From JACPUW01 sp049115495 (GTDB taxonomy: Bacteria; Bacteroidota; Bacteroidia; CAILMK01; JACPUW01), in assembly GCA_049115495.1 (NCBI GenBank), contig JAGDZV010000005.1, forward strand, positions 443,754 through 507,753: DNA of 64,000 bases, given 5' to 3'. The translations under genes were made by a program, and so were the position numbers. Position 1 is the stretch's first letter; every line of letters starts with the position of its first letter. Below the pieces are notes generated by a model, which was not told where the DNA came from, searched no databases, and saw nothing but the letters and a program-made list of their open reading frames with translations. Of this stretch, positions 19,705-26,960 are shown piece by piece.

Positions 19705-20580
19705 TTAGTGAGTATTCTTACCAAAAATCATTTTACCTAAACTAACCAATAATAATGCAATTGTTCCAACCACTACACCAACCACTAGTTCGCCCGTAAT
19801 GCTAGGGAAATTATGAACCCAGTCATGTACAAAATGTAGGTTGTGTACGTAAATGCCGCCAGCTACTAAAATCATTGCCACCGTACCTATTACAGTTAGT
19901 GCTCTAATTATTAAGGGTAATGACTTTACCAAGCCTTTTCCAAAGCTAAGCGTAAAACCTTTTTTGCCATCGCTTAATTCTATAAGCTTTAGACCAAAAT
20001 CATCAATTCTCACCAAAAGAGCTACCAAGCCATAAACGCCAACAGTAGCTAAAAGTGCAATGCCTGTTACCACCGGAATTTGAACTTCAATGGGTTCATC
20101 CATCACCGTGCTTAGGGCAATAATTACAATTTCAACAGACAAAATGAAATCTATGAAAACGGCCGATTTAATCTTTTTGGTTTCTTGCGCCAATACTTGT
20201 TCATCACTAAGCTTAGCATCCTTTTTGGCCACTGCTTTGTCTTTTAAATGGGTTAGGTAATGGTAAATTTTTTCGGCACCTTCAAACCCTAAATAAAATC
20301 CACCAGCCAATAGCAAAATGGTAACGGCAATTGGTAAATAATAACTTAGTAAAAAGGCAACAGGTAAAATAATTACCTTGTTAAGCAAAGAGCCCTTTGT
20401 GATTTTCCATAGCACTGGTAATTCTCTTGATGAAATAAAGCCCGACGCTTTTTCAGCATTAACTGCAAGGTCATCAGCCAAAATACCTGCTGTTTTTTGA
20501 GCAGCCACCTTACCCATGGTGGCAACGTCGTCCATTAGTAGGGCTATATCGTCTAAAAGCGCAAAAAATCCTGAGACCAT
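19705..20580 (-). CDS. DUF808 family membrane protein (YedI-like)
   Basis: The 291-residue product begins MVSGFFALLDDIALLMDD followed by VATMGKVAAQKTAGILADD, the diagnostic opening of DUF808/YedI proteins. Several hydrophobic helices follow (VIILPVAFLLSYYLPIAVTI, FIDFILSVEIVIIALSTVM, IRALTVIGTVAMILVAGGIY). The length is typical for the family. No biochemical role is established for it. It is a single-gene unit. Confidence 0.9.
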   Translation of the reverse strand: MVSGFFALLDDIALLMDDVATMGKVAAQKTAGILADDLAVNAEKASGFISSRELPVLWKITKGSLLNKVIILPVAFLLSYYLPIAVTILLLAGGFYLGFEGAEKIYHYLTHLKDKAVAKKDAKLSDEQVLAQETKKIKSAVFIDFILSVEIVIIALSTVMDEPIEVQIPVVTGIALLATVGVYGLVALLVRIDDFGLKLIELSDGKKGFTLSFGKGLVKSLPLIIRALTVIGTVAMILVAGGIYVHNLHFVHDWVHNFPSITGELVVGVVVGTIALLLVSLGKMIFGKNTH

Positions 20581-20694
20581 AATTTCAAATTACTTCATTG
20601 AAAGCGCAAAATGATAAAATTCTGTATACTGAGCAACACTTACAGTGCTAAGATTTTATTTATTAGCATTGTAGATTACCTGAAAAATTATTGA

Positions 20695-21732
20695 ATGAAT
20701 AGAATAAGCGTTGTTTTGACTCTTTTAATTGGGCTTAACTTGTCGTCAATTTTTGGTTTTGCTCAAATTGACTGTGACAGTTTTAAAAATCTTGAAATAA
20801 AAGCCAATGCGTATGAGGCCCAGTTTCAAAACAGAAGTGATGTAGTGAACTGTTTAAACCTCGATTCTTTTGACTATTTCATGTTTAAAAACCAGGCTCC
20901 AATTTTAACGGCTACCTTATTAATGAGCAAGGCAAAGAATAATCAAGAATTGTCTGTTACAGTAAATGAAGTCTATCTTTTTTTAGATTCTATTTTGTTT
21001 AAAAGTGTAGCGTATGACAGTATTAAATTATCTGGGATTCATGTAATGAGATTGCTTGCTTTACCTGGAAATGTTGAAGATGAAGTACTATTGAAGTGCT
21101 TGAAAAGGGCCAAACTGGATTCAATTAAGGCAGATGTTGTAGCTTTTAAGAATGATACTGAAAATGAATATGGCTCGGGAAGGGAATTATTAAGTGCTTA
21201 TTATTCGGTTCGGAAAAGTGAAAAGCTTAACGACAAGCTAATTAATGAGGATTTCAATTTAAATGAATCGGTTTGTGATGATGACCTTCCTTTGTTAAAA
21301 GGTAGATTACCTTATTATACCAATTTAGAAGATGCTTTAAATTGCTCAAAGGAGAATGGAAAGCCTTTACTTATTTATTTTACAGGGTTTGCGGCAGTGG
21401 GTTGTAGAAAAATGGATGATCAAATTCTATCTGATAATGAAGTCATGCTTTTTATATCTGAGAATTACACATTCTTAATGCTTTTTGTTGATGATAGGAG
21501 CAAGTTACCCGCAACTGAACACTATAAAAAAAAATTATATGGTCGCACGTATGAAGTGAATACCATCGGAAGAAAGAATAGTGTTTTTCAAATTGAGAAG
21601 TTCGAAGCCAATTATCAACCATGTTTTGCAATTGTGAAAGGAGACCTTACAAAGCTTAATGAACCTATTGGTTATACACCCGATATTGAAAAGTTCTTAA
21701 CTTGGCTCAGATCTGGAGATATTGAAAAGTGA
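20695..21732 (+). CDS. Secreted thioredoxin-fold protein, DsbD-gamma-like, with altered active site
   Basis: The 345-residue product has a signal peptide ending near FGFAQ. A helical N-terminal domain precedes a thioredoxin-like domain (about residues 205-340). That domain has GKPLLIYFTGFAAVGCRKMD, YTFLMLFVDDRSKLP and YQPCFAIVKG, the layout of the C-terminal domain of DsbD-like proteins in Bacteroidota. Where the family normally has CVNC, this protein has AVGC, so the first cysteine of the CxxC pair is lost. Disulfide exchange by the usual mechanism is therefore doubtful. Function unknown. Confidence 0.75.
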   Translation: MNRISVVLTLLIGLNLSSIFGFAQIDCDSFKNLEIKANAYEAQFQNRSDVVNCLNLDSFDYFMFKNQAPILTATLLMSKAKNNQELSVTVNEVYLFLDSILFKSVAYDSIKLSGIHVMRLLALPGNVEDEVLLKCLKRAKLDSIKADVVAFKNDTENEYGSGRELLSAYYSVRKSEKLNDKLINEDFNLNESVCDDDLPLLKGRLPYYTNLEDALNCSKENGKPLLIYFTGFAAVGCRKMDDQILSDNEVMLFISENYTFLMLFVDDRSKLPATEHYKKKLYGRTYEVNTIGRKNSVFQIEKFEANYQPCFAIVKGDLTKLNEPIGYTPDIEKFLTWLRSGDIEK

Positions 21733-21806
21733 ATATTATCTTTTTTATTAAGGCTAATTTCATAAAAGAAAATGCTAGTTAAAATTTTATTACTTCATTT
21801 GCGTAA

Positions 21807-21914
21807 ATGATTTTACGAAGCGCACATAGCATGTATTATAAAAGTCAACAAGAAGCAAGTGATAATTCGCTGCCCGTTGAACTTTATGAGCGTTATGTGT
21901 GTGAGAAATTGTAA
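21807..21914 (+). CDS. Possible 35-residue small protein
   Basis: An ATG at 21807 opens MILRSAHSMYYKSQQEAS and the frame closes at TAA 21912-21914. It is followed 30 bases later by a strong intrinsic terminator, so the segment is likely transcribed as its own short RNA. It could equally be a small RNA, since no homology can be judged by eye. Confidence 0.35.
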   Translation: MILRSAHSMYYKSQQEASDNSLPVELYERYVCEKL

Positions 21915-21943
21915 GTAATAAAACGAAAAAATAAAACACAAAA

Positions 21944-21973
21944 AGCGCTCAAGAAGTTGAGCGCTTTTTTTTT
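21944..21973 (+). terminator. Rho-independent terminator
   Basis: A perfect 9-bp stem AGCGCTCAA/TTGAGCGCT with a four-base loop is followed by eight T. It ends the transcript carrying the 35-residue ORF. Confidence 0.88.
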
Positions 21974-22140
21974 GTGCCTATGTGCATTGAATTTAAGGAA
22001 ATAACACTTGATAATAGCAATTGAGAGACAGACAATTGATAACAGGTCAAGAAAAAAATCTACTTACAAGTGGGGTGGGAAAGTACTGTCTCGAGATAAG
22101 TGTAAATAATTGAAAATCAGTAACATAAATTGAAAATAAT

Positions 22141-22171
22141 TTTGGTAGTTTAAAAAATGATTTCATATTTG
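22141..22171 (+). promoter_or_regulatory. Bacteroidota-type promoter for the 40-residue ORF
   Basis: TTTG at 22141-22144 is followed after 19 bases by CATATTTG (22164-22171), seven of eight matches to the TAnnTTTG element used by the Bacteroidota housekeeping sigma factor. It lies 20 bases upstream of the ATG at 22192. Confidence 0.5.
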
Positions 22172-22191
22172 CCCTACCAAACATAAACGAT

Positions 22192-22314
22192 ATGAAGCAA
22201 ACAAACAATTCAAAAGAACAGCAAAAGCGGTGGTACACAATGGCGCCCAGTTGTAATGGATTTGAACTGCTCCATAGTTATGATTCGCCCCAAATGGTGA
22301 TGTTTTCGAGTTGA
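22192..22314 (+). CDS. Possible 40-residue small protein
   Basis: The frame reads MKQTNNSKEQQKRWYTMAPS and ends with ...MVMFSS at a TGA at 22312-22314. It has its own candidate promoter at 22141-22171 and a terminator 28 bases after the stop, the same layout as the 35-residue ORF just upstream. There is no hydrophobic segment and no known family. A structured small RNA is the main alternative. Confidence 0.4.
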   Translation: MKQTNNSKEQQKRWYTMAPSCNGFELLHSYDSPQMVMFSS

Positions 22315-22341
22315 TGAAATTTTATCATCAATAATTGGTCG

Positions 22342-22372
22342 AAAGCATCTCAAAACGAGATGCTTTTTTTTT
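22342..22372 (+). terminator. Rho-independent terminator
   Basis: The 10-bp stem AAAGCATCTC/GAGATGCTTT with loop AAAAC runs into nine T. It closes the short transcript that precedes the tRNA array. Confidence 0.88.
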
Positions 22373-22416
22373 GGAATAGCGCTAATATGGGCTCAAATAT
22401 TAAAGACCTTTTTAAC

Positions 22417-22505
22417 TGAGAGTAGGTAAATAGTGGTTTGTTGCGCTTACCTGCTAAGTAAGTTCTCGCTACTGCGGGATTTGAGTTCGATTCTCAAGCT
22501 CTCCG
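22417..22505 (+). tRNA. tRNA-Ser (GCT), atypical
   Basis: The anticodon arm CTTAC-CTGCTAA-GTAAG gives anticodon GCT. The T-arm is TTGAG-TTCGATT-CTCAA, and a long variable arm (TCTCGC/GCGGGA with one wobble) marks a class II tRNA. The acceptor TGAGAGT pairs with GCTCTCC except for a T1:C72 mismatch. Position 8 is A instead of the nearly universal T, and the D-stem is GTAA/TTGC. These departures suggest a divergent or decaying copy. Confidence 0.75.
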
Positions 22506-22526
22506 CTTTTTCGCAGTGTTTAATTT

Positions 22527-22609
22527 GGAAGTGTTGAGCAATTGGTTGGCTCGCCAGACTGTAAATCTGGTCTCTGCGGAGCATGTAGGTTCGAACCCTA
22601 CCACTTCCA
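22527..22609 (+). tRNA. tRNA-Tyr (GTA)
   Basis: Acceptor GGAAGTG/CACTTCC with discriminator A, D-stem GAGC/GCTC, anticodon arm CCAGA-CTGTAAA-TCTGG (GTA), variable arm CTC/GAG, T-arm GTAGG-TTCGAAC-CCTAC. All stems pair. No CCA is encoded. Confidence 0.9.
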
Positions 22610-22621
22610 CTTATACAATTA

Positions 22622-22709
22622 GGAAGGACAAGCCAATAGGTGGTGGCCGCAGTCTTGAAAACTGTTTGCTCGTTTGCTCGGGGTATGGGTTCGACTCCCA
22701 TTCCTTCCG
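22622..22709 (+). tRNA. tRNA-Ser (TGA)
   Basis: Acceptor GGAAGGA/TCCTTCC with discriminator G, anticodon arm GCAGT-CTTGAAA-ACTGT (TGA), class II variable arm (CTCG/CGGG), T-arm ATGGG-TTCGACT-CCCAT. Position 8 is C rather than T and the D-stem has three good pairs (GCC/GGC), so it is also somewhat unusual. Confidence 0.85.
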
Positions 22710-22796
22710 CTCTTGTTGGCAGAAATACGGTAGTAACTGTCTCTTATTATTCGTTTTCTGTCAACAAAACTCTGGGGAGATAACGGTGGTTGTTTA

Positions 22797-22841
22797 TTCC
22801 GATTTATCGGAAGGGTCGGAGGTTCTCCCGCACGTGCGGGA
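22797..22841. repeat. Two short palindromes between tRNA genes
   Basis: TTCCGA-TTTA-TCGGAA (22797-22812) is followed 13 bases later by the perfect 16-base palindrome TCCCGCACGTGCGGGA (22826-22841). Neither is part of a tRNA. They resemble the dispersed palindromic units seen near 50.2, 58.8 and 61.3 kb. Confidence 0.6.
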
Positions 22842-22854
22842 TTCAGACCATTTC

Positions 22855-22925
22855 TGACTTGTAGTTTAATGGCAGAACACTTGACTTTGATTCAAGTAGT
22901 AAAGGTTCGAATCCTTTCAAGTCAA
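22855..22925 (+). tRNA. tRNA-Gln (TTG)
   Basis: Acceptor TGACTTG/CAAGTCA with discriminator A, anticodon arm CTTGA-CTTTGAT-TCAAG (TTG), T-arm AAAGG-TTCGAAT-CCTTT, D-arm GTT/AAC with GG in the loop. All stems pair. Confidence 0.88.
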
Positions 22926-22930
22926 CAATT

Positions 22931-23004
22931 GCGGGGGTGGCGGAACTGGTATACGCGCCTGTCTTAGAAACAGGTTATTGAGAGTTCGAATCTCTCTCTC
23001 CGTA
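22931..23004 (+). tRNA. tRNA-Leu (TAG) lacking the long variable arm
   Basis: The anticodon arm CCTGT-CTTAGAA-ACAGG gives TAG (reads CTA Leu codons). The T-arm is GAGAG-TTCGAAT-CTCTC. Between them lie only five bases (TTATT, 22975-22979), whereas bacterial leucine tRNAs normally carry a long variable arm. The acceptor GCGGGGG/TCTCCGT pairs only with three G-T wobbles. It may be a non-standard or degenerate tRNA. Confidence 0.7.
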
Positions 23005-23064
23005 CTATCGCCATTTTCATTTGGGGAAAATGGTTGTTCCGGTTCGATCCCGGGGATTGGGGTG
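23005..23064 (+). pseudogene. tRNA 3'-part fragment, Pro (TGG)-like
   Basis: Directly after the Leu tRNA comes an anticodon-type hairpin CCATTTTC/GAAAATGG with a loop containing TTTGGGG. A T-arm TCCGG-TTCGATC-CCGGG and an unpaired GATTGGGG follow. There is no room for an acceptor 5' strand or D-arm before it, so this is a truncated tRNA and probably not functional. The assignment to Pro rests only on the TGG in the loop. Confidence 0.5.
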
Positions 23065-23109
23065 CTAATTAAAGAATAAGATGAAGCAATTAGCTAATTG
23101 GGTATTTAT

Positions 23110-23181
23110 GGTGTCTTTAGTTTATGTGGTAAAATACTTCACTGTGACCGAAGAGAATAGGGTTCGAATCCCGAAGACACC
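23110..23181 (+). tRNA. tRNA-His (GTG)
   Basis: Acceptor GTGTCTT/AAGACAC is preceded by G-1 (23110) and followed by C73, the tRNA-His identity pair. The anticodon loop CTGTGAC gives GTG. The anticodon stem CTTCA/CGAAG has an A:C mismatch at its last pair and the T-stem TAGGG/CCCGA has an A:G mismatch, so the molecule is weaker than usual. Confidence 0.8.
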
Positions 23182-23198
23182 CAAAGGTTTAATTAAAT

Positions 23199-23693
23199 TC
23201 AACTTTGGATCAACTGCCATTTGGAACTGGATTGAATTCGATATTTTCTGCCTTTAATAAGCATGGGGATAGAAATTCCATCAATTGTGGCACCAGTAAA
23301 TGCTAAAAGAGCGCCTATAAATGCACCCAATTGCGCCCAAGTATCTTCGCTGCCCACGCTTGATGCCCACCCTACAGTTCCAAAAATAAAAAGAGTAGTT
23401 CCACCTGAGGCCAAAACAGTTCCTATTGGACGCCAAACTGTTTTTTGCCTAACCCAATCTACTGAGCTAATTAATACGGTATCTTCATCAACAAGCCAAT
23501 ATTGGTCAGTTATTTCTACCAGCTTACCGTTGTACTTTTTTTCTGATTTGGTTTTAATTTTTACTCCTTTGTTTATTTCAATCTGCCTTAAATCATCTTT
23601 ATTTTGCTTTTTAAAAGTAATAGCGTCTGTAGTTTGCCCTTGAGCCAAACAAAATGAAGAAAATAGAAAAAAAAGAACTTGCAGTGCTTTCAT
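23199..23693 (-). CDS. Envelope protein of unknown function
   Basis: The ATG at 23693 precedes a signal peptide (MKALQVLFFLFSSFCLAQGQ). The mature part has a beta-rich segment (GVKIKTKSEKKYNGKLVEIT) and two Gly-rich hydrophobic helices (IGTVLASGGTTLFIFGTVGW, LGAFIGALLAFTGATIDG). This arrangement is common among Bacteroidota proteins of unknown role. It converges on the tRNA array. Confidence 0.7.
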   Translation of the reverse strand: MKALQVLFFLFSSFCLAQGQTTDAITFKKQNKDDLRQIEINKGVKIKTKSEKKYNGKLVEITDQYWLVDEDTVLISSVDWVRQKTVWRPIGTVLASGGTTLFIFGTVGWASSVGSEDTWAQLGAFIGALLAFTGATIDGISIPMLIKGRKYRIQSSSKWQLIQS

Positions 23694-23853
23694 ATACCAA
23701 ATGTACTTTGCATTGTAGCCCATGCCTTTAAAGATGCTGAGGAATTTTTGAATAAGCTTTAAAGGTTAGTGGCGCTATGGATTAGGCTTATTTCCGAAGC
23801 TTAATGGAGTTGTATCCCTAAAAGAAAATGTTTTTAGCCCTAAATTGACTAAA

Positions 23854-23973
23854 AAAGAGCCTGTCTTAAAAGCTGCTTTACTAATATTAATTAGGAAGCT
23901 TACTTTGCTTATTACATTTCAATAATATAATTATTGAAAAATAACTTTGTCGAATTTTTGAGACAGGCTCTTT
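23854..23973. mobile_element. MITE-like element with terminal inverted repeats
   Basis: AAAGAGCCTGTCTTAAAAG at the left end and TTTTTGAGACAGGCTCTTT at the right form near-perfect inverted repeats around an A+T-rich core of about 80 bases without coding capacity. GAGNCTGTCT-type ends are typical of several IS families. No clear target duplication is seen. It lies between two genes and disrupts neither. Confidence 0.6.
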
Positions 23974-23992
23974 ATCATTTGTTATAAAGCAA

Positions 23993-24235
23993 TTACGCTT
24001 TTTTCAAGGCTTTATTAATCTTTTTCGCTTTTTTAGCGGCCTTTTTTGCTGTGTTCTTGCTTTCTTTCAGATTTGCTTTAGCAGCTTTTACATCTTTTTT
24101 CTGGGCTTTGTTTTTCTTATGAGCCTTTTCAATTTTGGCCAAAGTTTTAGCAGCTTTTTTGGTAGTACTACTAGCTTCTTTAGCTTTTTTCAAGGCTTTT
24201 TTAAGGTCTTTTTTTGATGTCTTTTCTTTAGTCAT
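23993..24235 (-). CDS. Very basic Lys/Ala-rich histone H1-like protein
   Basis: The 80-residue product contains 32 Lys and 17 Ala by my count, in runs such as KKAAKTLAKIEKAHKK and TAKKAAKKAKKINKALKK, with no aromatic residues. This composition is that of histone H1-like, DNA- or RNA-binding tails. It is predicted to be one long helix or disordered. A nucleoid role is inference; no family was identified. Low complexity makes the ORF real only if expressed, but the frame, start and stop are clean. Confidence 0.6.
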   Translation of the reverse strand: MTKEKTSKKDLKKALKKAKEASSTTKKAAKTLAKIEKAHKKNKAQKKDVKAAKANLKESKNTAKKAAKKAKKINKALKKA

Positions 24236-24537
24236 ATCTCTTGTGTTTAGGTTCTTTATGTGTTAAGTAAATGTTACTGCAATATTACCAAATTGTTAAG
24301 CGAGTTAATGTTAAGTTTTGACTTACCTTATTTTATGCAACTTAATTTTCATCTAGACTAGCTAAAATGGAATGGATAACAAGTGCTATTTACTCGCAAA
24401 TCATTCGTTTGATTTAGCAGTTTTTTTTTCACATGTACATTATTCGAGATACTCCTTGCTTATTGTACAGCAAATATTTGATGCATAGCAATACTCATTT
24501 ATTCATAATGTCACAATTATGATAGGGGATCGGTTTG
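24236..24537. other. Intergenic stretch, nothing recognisable
   Basis: The region is A+T-rich and has no ORF, tRNA or convincing hairpin. It should contain the promoter of the basic protein gene. Confidence 0.5.
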
Positions 24538-25158
24538 CTAAACGGGCCTTGCATAAGTTTCAATTTGAGCTGGACTCCTAAGTCTTTTTACAAGCTTAAA
24601 GATGGCAAATGCAGTTGCCACAGCTACAACTCCAATACATCCCCAAAGACCAAGGTTTTCAGCAGCAAGCTTAATTATCATTTCTGCACCCTTTTTTCTA
24701 CCACTGGCTTCAAGTTCAATGTTGCCGGTTTCTTCAAATTCTAAGGCACTTTTAATTAGAAGCCATCCAAAAATGCTAATTAGGGCCGCATAGCCAAGAT
24801 ATTCTAATGCAATTTTACCTTTCGATTCTTCAACATTTTCGGTTTTCTCAAAGCCAAAAGTTTCGGTTAGCATTAAAGCGGCCATTTTTCCTTGATCTGA
24901 TTCTTCAAATCGAAGTATTTCTTTTTTGAGCTTACCGTCGTCTTTTTGTTTAAACAGTGTAACGTGGCCATTTAGCTGATTAGTTTTTAAACTAAAGATT
25001 TGTTCAACTGGAGTAAACCAAGACATACTAATCCATCCAGTTTTGTTTTTCTTTTTCTCAAATGCTTCATCGCTTTTTATTTTGGCGCCGGTAATTAAAA
25101 TTCCGGTTTCATCAAAATTGAAATAGGTCTTTTGTTTGTGCTCAAGTTTGTAATTCAT
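24538..25158 (-). CDS. Membrane protein of unknown function
   Basis: The 206-residue product has a soluble N-terminal half (NFDETGILITGAKIKSDEAF, a PH-like beta pattern) and two C-terminal hydrophobic helices (YLGYAALISIFGWLLIKSAL and LWGCIGVVAVATAFAIFKLV). It ends in a short basic tail. There is no signal peptide, so the N-terminus is probably cytoplasmic. No family was recognised. It is divergent from the lipoprotein gene at 25233. Confidence 0.65.
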   Translation of the reverse strand: MNYKLEHKQKTYFNFDETGILITGAKIKSDEAFEKKKNKTGWISMSWFTPVEQIFSLKTNQLNGHVTLFKQKDDGKLKKEILRFEESDQGKMAALMLTETFGFEKTENVEESKGKIALEYLGYAALISIFGWLLIKSALEFEETGNIELEASGRKKGAEMIIKLAAENLGLWGCIGVVAVATAFAIFKLVKRLRSPAQIETYARPV

Positions 25159-25232
25159 AGGTTAATTTTTAAAGCAAATTAAATGGTTAAGGAATTATTA
25201 TCCGTAAAAAATTAGGTGCTTATGTTTACATC

Positions 25233-26093
25233 ATGACTCGCCAATATTTACTAGCTTTAATTTTAATTATAATTGCTAGCTGTACTTACCAGCCAAATCC
25301 TGATGCTTTATTTAGTAATAGAGATGAGCGTGATACCGATGAGCGTTTAATTGAACTCGGTTGGGAGTTGGTAGATTACGGTAGGTGGTATAAAACAGGC
25401 TATAACACATTTGCTCCTGGCAACTCAATGGCGCCAAGAAACTGGGGTAAATGGGAGCTTACAAAGTTTGGCAAGCCTGATTCAATTACGGTTGAGTTTG
25501 CCGATTCCAGAAACAAGAAAGCCAATATTCATTATTTACTTAATTTTCATAACGATTATACTTTGCAATGGCTTGTTGAGTATAATCCTAAGAAAGATGA
25601 ATACTATATCGATGGATTTATGAGTGATCAAGCAGGTAGCAAGTACACTGCTTCTCACAAGCCGTATTTGCATATGGGGTTTTCTGAAGAAGAAAGCATT
25701 ATTACTAATAAAGGTGTTTTGGGCTTTGAAGTTGGAAAAACCACTTATGATCAAGTTTATAACGATTCGCTAAACGATAGTGCTTATAATTATTTAGGAA
25801 TTCAGTTTCAATTTATTGATGATACGCTTCAAGAGATAAAGATTGAACATCAAAACCACCTTAAAACAAAGCATGGGTTTTGTTTTTATAGTTACCCCTA
25901 TTCCATTCCTGATTCAATGGGTACACCAACGGCAGAGCTTGTTGATTTAAGCAATTGGTACCCTGCCATACCTGAAATAAAATGTTACAGATACGGCAAC
26001 TTAATTCTAATAGAACGCGCAAGTGTGGTTATGATGATAATTATAAGAAATAGCGCACGAGAAGATGATTTATTTTCTGGCGCTAATTCTTAA
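25233..26093 (+). CDS. Lipoprotein of unknown function
   Basis: The signal peptide MTRQYLLALILIIIASCTYQ has a lipobox (IASC), so the 286-residue product should be a lipoprotein. It is rich in Tyr and Trp and contains a WGKWELTKFGKPDSITVEFA stretch, suggesting a beta-rich fold. No domain was recognised. The last 11 bases overlap the convergent barrel gene. Confidence 0.7.
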   Translation: MTRQYLLALILIIIASCTYQPNPDALFSNRDERDTDERLIELGWELVDYGRWYKTGYNTFAPGNSMAPRNWGKWELTKFGKPDSITVEFADSRNKKANIHYLLNFHNDYTLQWLVEYNPKKDEYYIDGFMSDQAGSKYTASHKPYLHMGFSEEESIITNKGVLGFEVGKTTYDQVYNDSLNDSAYNYLGIQFQFIDDTLQEIKIEHQNHLKTKHGFCFYSYPYSIPDSMGTPTAELVDLSNWYPAIPEIKCYRYGNLILIERASVVMMIIIRNSAREDDLFSGANS

Positions 26094-26739
26094 CAATCAG
26101 TAAACTAGGTGAATAAGAAGCCCTAATGCCATAACTCTTAAAACCCGGCGTAAAGTAATGAGGGCCAGTAAACATGGAGTAAAATTCAGTTTTAATAATT
26201 GAATGACTTTTCAACGTCCATTGCTTGCCAATTAAAGCTTGAACACCGGTAAACCAATAGTCAAGATTTCCGTTGATAGAGTATGTTTTTGGGGTGTTGA
26301 ACATTCTTTTTTGGTTATCAATTGTTTGGGATCGGTTCAAAAAGTAGGAGATGTTTAAACCGGCTCCAAAATAAAATCTTTTCGCATGATAGCTCAAAGT
26401 GACCGGTATAGTTAAAAATCTAAAGCTCTCCGTATAATCTTTAATTTCTTCAGAAGGAAAAGTTGACCCTTTTTCGTTAAAGCCAAATTGGGTGAATTTT
26501 GTACCAATTGAAATGTCGATTCGTTCACTTATCATTTTACCCCATTCTAAACCACAATGCACTGTCGGTTTTATCCAATAATCGGCATAAAACTCATTCA
26601 TAGCATAATGACCAGTACTTTTTGTAATCGACGGTGTAATGTTAAAGGCAAGCCACGATCTTGTGCTTTGAGCTTGGCTAAATAACACAATGCATGTAAA
26701 AAGAAATATTGCGTAAGTTTTCACAAAAGCTAAACGCAT
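26083..26739 (-). CDS. Outer-membrane beta-barrel protein (PorT-like)
   Basis: The 218-residue product has a signal peptide (FVKTYAIFLFTCIVLFSQAQ) and strands of the small PorT/OmpA-barrel type: GLEWGKMISERIDISIGTKF, YHAKRFYFGAGLNISYFLN, YWFTGVQALIGKQW. It ends near RASYSPSLLIVKN. A general envelope role is likely; no ligand can be proposed. Confidence 0.7.
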   Translation of the reverse strand: MRLAFVKTYAIFLFTCIVLFSQAQSTRSWLAFNITPSITKSTGHYAMNEFYADYWIKPTVHCGLEWGKMISERIDISIGTKFTQFGFNEKGSTFPSEEIKDYTESFRFLTIPVTLSYHAKRFYFGAGLNISYFLNRSQTIDNQKRMFNTPKTYSINGNLDYWFTGVQALIGKQWTLKSHSIIKTEFYSMFTGPHYFTPGFKSYGIRASYSPSLLIVKN

Positions 26740-26960
26740 TTGCCTTTATTTTATGATTTTCATTGAAAACAAGTAATTTCAAGATTAATAAGTCCGTGAT
26801 GCCACTTGGGCAATTAACCAGTTTAGGGTTGATCTTGTGTAATGACACTTCTATCGTGATGTAGATTTCGTTAGATAAAGTGAATTATCTAAGGTTGGAA
26901 AATATGATGCTTTTGGTAGATATTACCACAAGTCTTATTTTCGGATTTTAAACCCACGAT

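Noticed and set aside
22711..22765. A further tRNA in the hairpin TTGTTGGCAGAAA...TTTTCTGTCAACAA
   Set aside because: It is too short, has no TTCGA-type T-loop and no plausible anticodon arm. Kept only as an inverted repeat.
22447..22857. Open frames on both strands across the tRNA array
   Set aside because: They overlap tRNA genes with complete cloverleaf features. The encoded peptides have no protein-like character.
23854..23973. Inverted repeat as a transcription terminator
   Set aside because: The arms are separated by about 80 bases, far too long for an intrinsic terminator loop. The end sequences fit a MITE better.
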